Below, piece by piece: positions 1 through 6,322 of a stretch of DNA of 12,101 nucleotides. The notes beneath the pieces are model-generated. The model made no database searches and was not told the origin of the DNA. It saw only the letters and a program-made list of their open reading frames with translations. The DNA is taken from the NCBI GenBank assembly GCA_900545785.1, contig URAA01000039.1:1-12101 (forward strand). The letters run 5' to 3'. The position numbers and the translations under genes are program-made. The stretch comes from an uncultured Dialister sp. Its GTDB lineage: Bacteria; Bacillota; Negativicutes; Veillonellales; Dialisteraceae. Every line of letters begins with the position of its first letter. The stretch's first letter is position 1.

Positions 1-48
1 GTTTAAAATAATCCGACGGTTCATTCATCATTTTAAAAAGAGGTTCTC

Positions 49-969
49 ATGAATTATACTTACACCTTTCCCGATATCACATCAAACATACAAAAAACAT
101 CGAAAAAGAGAAAAACACGGCGCATCGGAGATGTGCGCATCGGCGATTCCCGAAGGAATATATCTAAACGATTCGATCTTTCTCCTGCAGGAGAAAATGA
201 AGAAACAGGTATCAATTATTACACCCTTTCCATACAAAAAGACTTTTCTTTTTTTGATTTTTCTCTTTCTGCCATGGGAATAGGTGTACAAAAAGAAAAA
301 ATCCAAATCCTTTATGCCGATTTGGATGCTCTTACAAAAGAAGTAAAAAGCAGACTCTCTCAAATCTACGGAGAACCCGATGAACTGGAAGATGTATATC
401 TTTGGTCCGATACGATCACGTCCCTCTTTTTATTTAAATCGGACAAAGCCTCTCTCATCATTTCCGATACCGCCGCCGTTCTTTCTGCGGCAGATAAAGA
501 AATACTTCCGGAAGCGGAAACATCAGAGCCGTCTTCATTGTTTGGGAAAATTTGGAAAAAATACGGAAATCCTGTCGGACGAGTCAGCAGAAAAACCTAT
601 CTTATCCGTGCCTGCCTTGTCGGAATTCCCGTTGCCGCTCTATTTGCTTTTACTTGGATTCGCCCCGAGCTTTTTATAGGGGATGACAATATTTTTATTA
701 TCACTTTCATGATTTTGGGCACCTTGGGATTTATTTCCTTAATCAGCCTCGCCATCCGCCGTATTTCCGACATCGGCCTTTCTCATCTTTATTATTGGGG
801 GATTTTCGGACTCCTTTTTGCGGGGCAGCAGATCGGAGGAAGACTTTTACATAATGAACTCTTTGCCACCCGGATCGCAGGCGTCATTTTTTTCCTTATC
901 ATAATCATTCTTTCTTTCATTCCGGGAGAACGAAGAAAAAACAAATACGGCCCCGTTCCCAAAGAATGA
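49..969 (+). CDS. DUF805 membrane protein with an unassigned N-terminal cytosolic domain
   Basis: The 306-residue protein has two parts. Residues about 175-306 match the DUF805 pattern: GRVSRKTYLIR at the first helix, RRISDIGLSHLYYW in the middle and a C-terminal PGERRKNKYGPVPKE (family form: PG..G.N.YG..P). Four hydrophobic segments are visible, near 183-204, 214-236, 246-263 and 274-291. DUF805 proteins are inner-membrane proteins without an agreed function. Residues 1-165 are soluble, begin with a basic stretch (18-41), contain IGDVRIGDSRRNISKRF and IYGEPDELEDVYLWSD, and match no family I can name. The ATG at 49 follows AAAAGAGG with suitable spacing. Only 48 bases precede it, so no promoter can be judged. 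A hairpin directly after the stop ends the unit, which appears monocistronic within view. DUF805 assignment is confident; function is unknown. Confidence 0.85.
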   Translation: MNYTYTFPDITSNIQKTSKKRKTRRIGDVRIGDSRRNISKRFDLSPAGENEETGINYYTLSIQKDFSFFDFSLSAMGIGVQKEKIQILYADLDALTKEVKSRLSQIYGEPDELEDVYLWSDTITSLFLFKSDKASLIISDTAAVLSAADKEILPEAETSEPSSLFGKIWKKYGNPVGRVSRKTYLIRACLVGIPVAALFAFTWIRPELFIGDDNIFIITFMILGTLGFISLISLAIRRISDIGLSHLYYWGIFGLLFAGQQIGGRLLHNELFATRIAGVIFFLIIIILSFIPGERRKNKYGPVPKE

Positions 970-972
970 CAA

Positions 973-1002
973 AAAAGACTTGCTTTTCGGAGCAGGTCTT
1001 TT
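973..1002. terminator. Bidirectional terminator between the DUF805 gene and the exonuclease gene
   Basis: The arms 973-984 (AAAAGACTTGCT) and 991-1002 (AGCAGGTCTTTT) pair over 12 bp with one G-T wobble around a 6-base loop. It lies three bases after the DUF805 stop. On the minus strand a run of six T follows, so it can also end transcription from the convergent exonuclease gene. Confidence 0.85.
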
Positions 1003-1121
1003 ATATTGCTTTGATTTTTCTCTTTTAAATCATTGACTCAATCCGGAAAAGTTTTATTTTTACCGTATCCCTCATGATGAAAAATAATATGCTTTTTTAA
1101 CTTTTTTGGTTTTTACTACTT

Positions 1122-1159
1122 TTAATAGCGGATATTTCGGTTAATAGCGGATATTTCGG
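1122..1159. repeat. Two perfect tandem copies of a 19-bp unit
   Basis: The unit TTAATAGCGGATATTTCGG occurs at 1122-1140 and again, identical and directly adjacent, at 1141-1159. It lies just downstream of the exonuclease stop codon (1166), between that gene and the shared terminator. The copies are not part of any coding region and no further copies are seen in this window. It most likely reflects a recent slippage duplication. Confidence 0.9.
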
Positions 1160-1165
1160 TCATAT

Positions 1166-1771
1166 TTACAAATTATTTTTTCTGCTTTTCCGATCTTTTA
1201 CCAGCGCTTCAAAAACTGCTTTTTCCGCTTTGCAATCTGCAAGAGCCCGGTGAAAATGATAATAAGGCAGTTGATAATACAGGCAAAGCCTTTGAACGGA
1301 ATATTTTTTCTCTACCAGTTCTTCCGGAATCACTTGGCGGGACAAAGTATTCGTATCCACGTAGCTGTTCCGTACAAGAGGCTTTCCAAGAGCAAGCAGA
1401 TTTCTGTCCAATATGATCAGATCAGAATCCAAACCGTGGCCCATTAAAATATCATCGCCGAGAAACCGGATAAATCCGGGCAAAACATCGGCAATGACAG
1501 GCGCCTTTTTTACAAGGGACGGAGTGATTCCCGTCAGCTCCACCACCCGCTTTTCCATCTTTCCTTTCGGTTTCACCAAAGTATGGAAACAGGCTTTGAT
1601 TTCGCCGCTTCTGATTCGGAGGGCCGCGAGTTCTGTAATATCCGAATGCATTCCCGTCGTTTCTATATCCAATATGGTATATTCTTTTCGAGAAATTGTG
1701 GAAACTCTGGCTCGATCCGAAATTTCATGGCTCCGTATATCTTTAAATAAAGTATTGTTGCTTATTTTCAT
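1166..1771 (-). CDS. DnaQ-like DEDDh 3'-5' exonuclease (epsilon/PolC exonuclease family)
   Basis: This 201-residue protein is an RNase T/DnaQ-fold exonuclease that would remove nucleotides from 3' ends using two metal ions. Exo I is DIETTG (D35, E37). Exo II is GHGLDSD at 111-117, with D117 the likely third acidic ligand. Exo III is HRALAD at 174-179, giving the DEDDh histidine H174 and D179. The middle stretch VELTGITPSLVKKAPVIADVLPGF is typical of the DnaQ/PolC exonuclease group. No polymerase, helicase or UvrC-like domain is attached, so proofreading, DNA repair or RNA trimming are all possible. The ATG is preceded by GGGGAG at 6-base spacing, which supports this start even though the first 28 residues lie outside the domain. 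It is transcribed alone, between two terminators. Confidence 0.88.
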   Translation of the reverse strand: MKISNNTLFKDIRSHEISDRARVSTISRKEYTILDIETTGMHSDITELAALRIRSGEIKACFHTLVKPKGKMEKRVVELTGITPSLVKKAPVIADVLPGFIRFLGDDILMGHGLDSDLIILDRNLLALGKPLVRNSYVDTNTLSRQVIPEELVEKKYSVQRLCLYYQLPYYHFHRALADCKAEKAVFEALVKDRKSRKNNL

Positions 1772-1860
1772 AAAAATCTCCCCGATATCTTTGTACTTTT
1801 ATATTATCTCACAAAACGGACAGAAGTTCTCTCGAAAGAAATATTTTCATCAGGAAGATC

Positions 1861-1890
1861 AAAAAAGGACCCTTTTCAGAGTCCTCTTTT
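1861..1890 (-). terminator. Terminator of the SLH porin gene
   Basis: On the minus strand the arms AAAAGAGGAC (1890-1881) and GTCCTTTTTT (1870-1861) pair with one mismatch and the second arm ends in a T run. The hairpin begins about 10 bases after the porin stop codon. Confidence 0.8.
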
Positions 1891-1900
1891 CTACCTCAAA

Positions 1901-3136
1901 TCAGAATACATAGTTCAAAGATACGGTTGCCAAATCATCAAAGTCGACGGAGTTGTCCTTTGCATCTACATCGAATGCATATTCGCCGTGGAGACGGACA
2001 TTTTTAGCAAGAATTACATCGGCATTGATGAGCCAGAAATCAACATCATTTTTCGTGATGCTGTTGGCAGGGAATGCGACATAAGTAGATGTACTGCCGA
2101 TATAGCTGTCTTTTTCGGCTTCTACATATTGTGCGGACAGTCTGAACGTTCCCGGTTTCTTCATATCATATTTACCGAATCCGATGCCGGCAGTCCAGAT
2201 CTGCGGATCTCCGTCTTTATCGGTGTTTTGATAGTAATCACCAAAAAGATTCATCTTGTCTCCGAGTCCGATTGTAAGGCCGCCGCCGATATAAGTTCCT
2301 TTTTCACCTTCCGCAACGGTCAGATATTCCGCATCATAGCCGATGCTTCCCGATTTGCCGACAAGCCGTGCATAAGACACTTCTTCATTGATTCCGCTGT
2401 CTCTCTTCCATGCCACGACACGGCCGTAACCGCCTTCAAGCATCAGTTTTTCATTTCCGATATAAGCCTGGACCCCGTCAAAATAGTCATCCATGACAAG
2501 CCCGGTCTGCCCTAAATACAGGTAGCCCCTTCCGATGTTCATTCCGAAATTATCTCCGAACTGATGGTGAATGTAAAGCATATCCATGTAAGTGTCGGAA
2601 GAACTGCCGTCTTTGAAATTCAGGTCGGAATGGAGCCGTCCTACCGCATAGGTGCTGTCATTAATGGTTGCCGTCGCTTTGATTCTCATACGGCCGTTCC
2701 ATTTATCCGTCGTTTTTCCGGTTAAATTTCCACCCGCATCTTTTGCATATCCCTGATTCCACCGCATACGGGCATCACCGCCCCATTTCAGATTGCCCAC
2801 TTTCTTTTCCAAGTTCGTTACGCGGACACCGAGATTGGCGAGTTCGTCTGCGTATTCTCCCGCCAGTCGTTCCACCATGGCTCTCTGTTCAGCATTCAGC
2901 TGATCTTCCCGCGCCATCAGACGGGCAATGATCTGTGCCAGTTCATAGCGGGTCATGTTTCTTTCGCCCTTGAATGTGCCGTCCGGATATCCTTCTACCA
3001 CACCCTGCACGGATAAATCCGATACTGCCTGATATGCCCAGTCATCGGGGGACACATCGGAGAAAGGATTGGCAGCGTATGCGGATACGCCTGCGGTGAG
3101 CGCTGCAACAGCAGCAATTGCGAGAATTTTTTTCAT
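1901..3136 (-). CDS. SLH-domain outer-membrane porin, OmpM family
   Basis: The 411-residue product starts with a signal peptide (MKKILAIAAVAALTAGVSAYA, cleavage probably after residue 21). One SLH domain follows, about residues 23-75 (NPFSDVSPDDWAYQAVSDL, GYPDGTFKGERNMTRYELAQIIARLM). Residues about 77-115 form a heptad-like coiled coil, and from about 117 there are alternating aromatic/polar beta strands ending in a terminal Phe (SLNYVF). In Negativicutes such proteins are major outer-membrane channels; the SLH domain tethers the outer membrane to pyruvylated or polyamine-modified peptidoglycan while the barrel admits small solutes. An in-frame start exists 42 bases upstream (3178), but AAGGAGAG sits just before the ATG at 3136 and the signal peptide begins there. 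The gene is monocistronic, with its own promoter, a leader of about 129 bases and a terminator. Confidence 0.93.
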   Translation of the reverse strand: MKKILAIAAVAALTAGVSAYAANPFSDVSPDDWAYQAVSDLSVQGVVEGYPDGTFKGERNMTRYELAQIIARLMAREDQLNAEQRAMVERLAGEYADELANLGVRVTNLEKKVGNLKWGGDARMRWNQGYAKDAGGNLTGKTTDKWNGRMRIKATATINDSTYAVGRLHSDLNFKDGSSSDTYMDMLYIHHQFGDNFGMNIGRGYLYLGQTGLVMDDYFDGVQAYIGNEKLMLEGGYGRVVAWKRDSGINEEVSYARLVGKSGSIGYDAEYLTVAEGEKGTYIGGGLTIGLGDKMNLFGDYYQNTDKDGDPQIWTAGIGFGKYDMKKPGTFRLSAQYVEAEKDSYIGSTSTYVAFPANSITKNDVDFWLINADVILAKNVRLHGEYAFDVDAKDNSVDFDDLATVSLNYVF

Positions 3137-3265
3137 GGTCTTCTCTCCTTCTGAAAATGCTTCACTGCCGAAAGTCATGAAACAGGGATTTTTGACCCGA
3201 GTGACCGTGTTTCCTCTGTCTTCCCGACTTCATCGGATATAACCGCAGTGAATCTGATCATATCT
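3137..3265 (-). promoter_or_regulatory. Long, foldable 5' leader of the porin mRNA
   Basis: The predicted leader is about 129 bases. Its arms TTCACTGC (3252-3245) and GCAGTGAA (3168-3161) are perfectly complementary over 8 bp and enclose two smaller hairpins. One is CCGA/TCGG (3224-3227 with 3233-3236). The other is GAAACA/TGTTTC (3179-3184 with 3208-3213), with an inner GGG/CCC. The fold is a three-way junction. The ribosome-binding site (3143-3150) lies just outside the closing stem. I recognise no known riboswitch class. A regulatory or stability role is inference. Confidence 0.5.
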
Positions 3266-3271
3266 GCTTGA

Positions 3272-3300
3272 ATTTTATCATGATCTTTAATTTTTTACAA
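3272..3300 (-). promoter_or_regulatory. Sigma-70-type promoter of the porin gene
   Basis: On the minus strand a -35 TTGTAA (3300-3295) and a -10 TAAAAT (3277-3272) are separated by 17 bp. Transcription would start near 3265. Very AT-rich DNA lies directly upstream (3301-3360 has only 5 G or C in 60 bases) and could act as an UP element, in keeping with a highly expressed porin. Confidence 0.65.
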
Positions 3301-3404
3301 ATTATTTAGTTTGATTATTTAATTATATATACTTTATAATTAATGATATCTTTTATAATTCTTTTTTTACTTAAATAAAATATATTTTTTATACATTATT
3401 TTAT

Positions 3405-3433
3405 TTGAAATCACCTTTGTTTCTCTTTATAAT
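3405..3433 (+). promoter_or_regulatory. Near-consensus promoter of the LUD-domain gene
   Basis: TTGAAA at 3405-3410 and a perfect TATAAT at 3428-3433 are 17 bp apart. Transcription should start near 3440, leaving a leader of only about 16 bases before the ATG at 3456. This rules out the in-frame TTG at 3405, which is the -35 box, and the ATG at 3432, which overlaps the -10. Confidence 0.8.
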
Positions 3434-3455
3434 GAAGTCAGAAAGGCGGGATTCT

Positions 3456-4097
3456 ATGGACCTTGAAAAAATCGGCCGTGCTTTTAAAAGAAATCGTTTT
3501 GACTGCTCCATATTTGATACCAAAGAAGAGGCCGCTTCTTATCTTGATAAAGAAATACGGGGAAAGACCGTCGGCATGGGAGATTCCGTTACTCTTGCCG
3601 CCATGGGCATATATGAGATGCTGAAAAAAAACAATACCGTTTGGGATGTTCATCATTTGGAAGGCGCGGAGACAGAAGATTATAAATCAAAGGAGAGAAA
3701 TAAAATTTTTCTGGAAACGGCAAGAAAATGTATGACTGCCGATATTTTTCTCACTTCCGTCAATGCGGCTTCCGAAACCGGTATTCTTGTCAATATAGAC
3801 GGCACGGGCAACCGCGTTTCCGGCTCTCTTTTCGGTCATGAAAAGGTTTATTTCGTATTCGGAGTCAACAAGATTTGCCCCACTTTGGAAGAAGCTGTTA
3901 ACAGAGCACGAAATATTGCAGCCCCCAAAAACGTAGCCCGTCACCACTATCTTTGCGGCTGCAGCGCCCGCGGAGGAGATAAGTGCTACGATTGCGGCGC
4001 TCCCGACCGTATTTGCAATGTGCTTGCCATTTACTATAAAAAGATGCGAAATATAGAGATGGAAGTCATCATTATCAATGAAGATTTGGGATTCTGA
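3456..4097 (+). CDS. LUD-domain (YkgG/LutC-like, DUF162) lactate-utilisation family protein
   Basis: The 213-residue protein fits the short, stand-alone LUD family often labelled lactate utilization protein. Visible hallmarks are TVGMGDSVTLAAMGI (38-52), ADIFLTSVNAASETGILVNIDGTGNRVSG (95-123), VYFVFGVNKI (131-140), RARNIAAPKN (150-159) and the C-terminal VIIINEDLGF. Five cysteines cluster near the end (C167, C169, C177, C180, C187, in LCGCS...CYDC...RIC), suggesting a metal or Fe-S site. Homologues in the LutABC system take part in oxidising lactate to pyruvate, but lutA and lutB are not beside this gene, so its substrate is open. The start at 3456 is fixed by the promoter and by AAAGGCGGG just upstream. 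It is divergent from the porin and ends at a strong terminator. Confidence 0.88.
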   Translation: MDLEKIGRAFKRNRFDCSIFDTKEEAASYLDKEIRGKTVGMGDSVTLAAMGIYEMLKKNNTVWDVHHLEGAETEDYKSKERNKIFLETARKCMTADIFLTSVNAASETGILVNIDGTGNRVSGSLFGHEKVYFVFGVNKICPTLEEAVNRARNIAAPKNVARHHYLCGCSARGGDKCYDCGAPDRICNVLAIYYKKMRNIEMEVIIINEDLGF

Positions 4098-4107
4098 TTC
4101 CCATGCA

Positions 4108-4133
4108 AAAAGAACGGAGTGATCCGTTCTTTT
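4108..4133. terminator. Bidirectional terminator between the LUD gene and the TRIC gene
   Basis: An 11-bp perfect stem (4108-4118 with 4123-4133, core AAAAGAACGGA) closes on a GTGA tetraloop. T runs are present in both directions. It serves the convergent LUD and TRIC genes. Confidence 0.92.
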
Positions 4134-4149
4134 CAATTTCTCTATTAAT

Positions 4150-4791
4150 TTATTTTTGCCCTGCTCCGGGGCGGTATAAATTCCATCCGAAAAAGAGAGC
4201 GCACATGCGCAAAACGATAACGAAAATAAACCCTGCCCAAGAAGCCGTTACCATTCCTGTCAGCGGATAGATGATGCATATCACAATGCCTCCTGCCACC
4301 GCTGCCACCGCATAAATATCCGCATATAAGACAACGGGGACCCGCTGTGCCAAAAGGTCTCTTATAATCCCGCCCCCGACGGCAGTAAGAAGGGCAAGCA
4401 TGACGGGCAATACATATTTATATCCGGGATAGCTGTTGATCGCCGTCATGGCGCCGGTCACGGTAAAAGCGGCAAGACCGATTGAATCGGATACATGATA
4501 AATAAACTGCATCCATTTCTTTCCCCGGAGCGGATTAAAATAATTCTTCGCCCCCATACTTACGACGGCAGCCGTTATGAGCGCCAAAGCAATTCCCATG
4601 GGCGATCGGAGGGCAAAAGGAGGCGTGATTCCCGCAAGGACATCCCTTATAATTCCTCCGCCCACCGCGGTTGCCACGGACAACACGGCAATACCGAAGA
4701 TATCCATCTTCTTGGAAAGCCCCGCGGCAGCTCCCGAAACGGCAAAAGCGGTTGTTCCCAGTATTTCAAAAATAAACCAGGTAAGCGACAT
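4150..4791 (-). CDS. TRIC-family (UPF0126) membrane protein
   Basis: The 213-residue protein consists of two similar halves, each with a FAVSGA/FTVTGA-type segment followed by an AVGGGIIRD loop. Half one has GTTAFAVSGAAAG (12-24) and TAVGGGIIRDVLAG (41-54). Half two has LAAFTVTGAM (106-115) and TAVGGGIIRDLLAQ (136-149). This is the UPF0126/YicG-like arrangement, the bacterial relatives of trimeric intracellular cation channels, with about seven membrane helices. Such proteins form potassium-permeable trimers in vitro; some bacterial members have been proposed to carry amino acids such as glycine, so the substrate here is not certain. The gene begins 11 bases after the M50 protease stop codon, so the two are almost certainly co-transcribed. 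Its ribosome-binding site (GAGAGAT) is modest. Confidence 0.88.
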   Translation of the reverse strand: MSLTWFIFEILGTTAFAVSGAAAGLSKKMDIFGIAVLSVATAVGGGIIRDVLAGITPPFALRSPMGIALALITAAVVSMGAKNYFNPLRGKKWMQFIYHVSDSIGLAAFTVTGAMTAINSYPGYKYVLPVMLALLTAVGGGIIRDLLAQRVPVVLYADIYAVAAVAGGIVICIIYPLTGMVTASWAGFIFVIVLRMCALFFGWNLYRPGAGQK

Positions 4792-4802
4792 ATCTTTATC
4801 TC

Positions 4803-5444
4803 TCAGAATCCTAATACGGAATAAATAATTTTCATGGTGACTCCCGTATAGAATTGAGAAAGCGGTCCGATAATTTTTCCGGTAATTCCGCTGAAAACAA
4901 GGAGCATCAGAAGAACAAAACTGTACTGATAGCTGAAATTATGAAAATGCCATGCCCATTTTCCGGGAAGAAGCATTTCCAAAATTTTTGAGCCGTCCAA
5001 AGGAGGAACGGGAATCAGATTGAAAAAAGCAAACCATACATTATACAGCATGAGCCAGTAGAGGAAATAATAACCGGCCTGCCCGAAAGTCAAAAAGCCG
5101 AAACGCATCATAACGAGCATGATGCATTCTGCAAGGAAGCAGAGTAATAAATTCATTCCCGGGCCCGCAAAAGAAACTTTGATCACGCCGCTTCTCAAAT
5201 TTTTGTAGTAGGAAGGATCGATCTGCACCGGTTTTGCCCAGCCGAAGCCGAAGACAGCGAGCATAATAAGCCCCAGAGGATCCAGATGTACGAGCGGATT
5301 TGCCGTAAGCCGCCCCTGCATACGGGGAGTGGGATCGCCCAGACTGTCGGAAACAAAGGCATGAGCATATTCATGCAGGGCCAGTGCCATCAGAAGCGCC
5401 GGAGCTCTGTATATCAAAGTGCTCCAATCTAAAAAATCAAACAT
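4803..5444 (-). CDS. Site-2-protease-like M50 membrane metalloprotease
   Basis: The 213-residue integral membrane protein carries the zinc motif HEYAH (24-28, HExxH) in its first hydrophobic region and the distal NLIPVPPLDG motif (142-151) that supplies the third zinc ligand, D150. It also has the GRLTANPLVHLDPLG segment and the FAGPGMNLLL segment usual in this group. It lacks PDZ or CBS domains, placing it with the minimal bacterial M50B (YwhC/Rip3-like short) proteases. Members cleave substrates within membranes; the target here is unknown. AGAGAGG precedes the ATG. It is the first gene of a two-gene operon with the TRIC gene. Confidence 0.9.
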   Translation of the reverse strand: MFDFLDWSTLIYRAPALLMALALHEYAHAFVSDSLGDPTPRMQGRLTANPLVHLDPLGLIMLAVFGFGWAKPVQIDPSYYKNLRSGVIKVSFAGPGMNLLLCFLAECIMLVMMRFGFLTFGQAGYYFLYWLMLYNVWFAFFNLIPVPPLDGSKILEMLLPGKWAWHFHNFSYQYSFVLLMLLVFSGITGKIIGPLSQFYTGVTMKIIYSVLGF

Positions 5445-5522
5445 AGTACCTCTCTGTCATTTTAATTTTTTACCATGATTTTCAAATGTCATTAAACTGT
5501 CTTATTCGCAACAGATATAGGT

Positions 5523-5551
5523 ATTATATAATAATTTTATTTTTATGTACA
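5523..5551 (-). promoter_or_regulatory. Probable promoter of the M50 protease-TRIC operon
   Basis: On the minus strand a perfect -10 TATAAT (5528-5523) lies 17 bp from a weak -35 TGTACA (5551-5546). Transcription would start near 5516, giving a leader of about 70 bases. The region is very AT-rich, so the -35 choice is uncertain. Confidence 0.5.
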
Positions 5552-5644
5552 AGTATAATTATGCAAACTTTCTTTTCCGATAAAAATTTCTTTTTTCACC
5601 TCACATTTTTTACTCTGCTGCGCAAAAAGGGCAGCAGCATAAAA

Positions 5645-5669
5645 AAAGAGACCCTCAAAGGATCTCTTT
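5645..5669 (-). terminator. Terminator overlapping the hicB-like stop codon
   Basis: Arms 5645-5654 and 5660-5669 pair over 10 positions with one mismatch around a 5-base loop, followed on the minus strand by a run of T. The 5' arm includes two bases of the TAA stop codon (5668-5670). Confidence 0.75.
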
Positions 5670-6042
5670 ATCTCAACCCGAACACTCTTTGAAATATGGA
5701 GCGCCTCTTTCTTGCTCTGAGCGCCCATGCTCTTGTTTTCCTCTCTGCCATCCTGATTTTATATGCTCTGTATGCCCGATATTCTTCCATGTCAATAAGG
5801 ATTGTACACACTTTGCCGTAGCGGTATTCTTTCCTGAGTTCATTTTCATCGGAAGGAAGCGGAAATTCTATTTCTTTTTCTTCCAGTTCCCAAAGAGAGG
5901 TCCCTAAAGACTCTCTTGCTTTGCGAACCGCTTCTTCCACGGTTGCCGCTTTTCCGCCGCAGCCGGCCAAGTCGGGAAGCACGATGTGAAATAAATTTGT
6001 TTTTTTATTAAATATAAAGACGGCAGGATAGAAATATTTCAT
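5668..6042 (-). CDS. Orphan HicB-like protein with a short basic C-terminus
   Basis: The 124-residue product begins with the HicB fold: MKYFYPAVFIFNKKTNLFHIVLPDLAGC (1-28), then ATVEEAVRKARESLGTSLWELEEK and PLPSDENEL. This is the partial RNase-H-like domain by which HicB antitoxins neutralise HicA toxins. No HicA-like gene (small dsRBD-like protein with a catalytic His) lies on either side. Family members usually end in a ribbon-helix-helix or helix-turn-helix; here the end is a short Arg/Lys-rich tail (RMAERKTRAWALRARKRRSIFQRV). The open frame continues upstream to a GTG at 6168, but AAGAGG 7 bases before the ATG at 6042, the family's normal N-terminus, and a good promoter at 6097-6126 point to 6042. 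It may be a solitary regulator or the remnant of a toxin-antitoxin pair. Confidence 0.75.
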   Translation of the reverse strand: MKYFYPAVFIFNKKTNLFHIVLPDLAGCGGKAATVEEAVRKARESLGTSLWELEEKEIEFPLPSDENELRKEYRYGKVCTILIDMEEYRAYRAYKIRMAERKTRAWALRARKRRSIFQRVFGLR

Positions 6043-6096
6043 GTAATGCCTCTTTTCATCCGGTCCTTTTGCAAAACAGATTACAAAGTTTTTTAT

Positions 6097-6126
6097 ATTG
6101 TAATACATTTTGCCCTCTGCTGCCAA
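6097..6126 (-). promoter_or_regulatory. Promoter of the hicB-like gene
   Basis: On the minus strand TTGGCA (6126-6121) and TACAAT (6102-6097) each match consensus at 5 of 6 positions, with an 18-bp spacer. Transcription would start near 6090, about 48 bases before the ATG at 6042. It lies inside the upstream in-frame extension, which argues against a GTG start at 6168. Confidence 0.6.
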
Positions 6127-6285
6127 TAGGAAATCCTCAATTTTCACCTGAAATTTCACTTTTTCCACATATTTTTCATCATTTTTCCTACAAACGCCGT
6201 GCGCAAATCGATATTTTTGAATATTTTATCCTTTATCTTCTTTTTCAGGATTCATCATGGTAAACTTTTCCGATCCCCTCCAGAG

Positions 6286-6322
6286 ATCAAAAAACCGCCC
6301 CGAAAGGCGGTCTTCTTTTGAT
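6286..6322 (-). terminator. Terminator of gyrB
   Basis: The core stem ACCGCC/GGCGGT (6294-6299 with 6306-6311) has a CCGAAA loop. The outer ATCAAAA/TTTTGAT arms can also pair. On the minus strand the hairpin is followed by TTTTTT. It begins at the gyrB stop codon. Confidence 0.9.

Noticed and set aside
1413..1913. 166-codon plus-strand open frame
   Set aside because: It lies opposite the exonuclease gene and runs through the porin terminator; composition is not protein-like and no ribosome-binding site or domain is seen. It is a shadow frame.
3137..3178. Upstream in-frame start for the porin at 3178
   Set aside because: It would put 14 polar residues before the signal peptide and would encode through the ribosome-binding site of the start at 3136.
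5445..5644. Possible small gene between the M50 protease and the hicB-like gene
   Set aside because: Open frames there consist mostly of poly-T/poly-A derived Phe and Lys runs and overlap the operon promoter; no ribosome-binding site or family match.
6043..6168. 42-residue N-terminal extension of the hicB-like gene from a GTG at 6168
   Set aside because: No ribosome-binding site precedes the GTG, HicB proteins begin at the MKYFYP segment, and the best promoter lies inside the extension. The extension being open is noted but not taken as coding.
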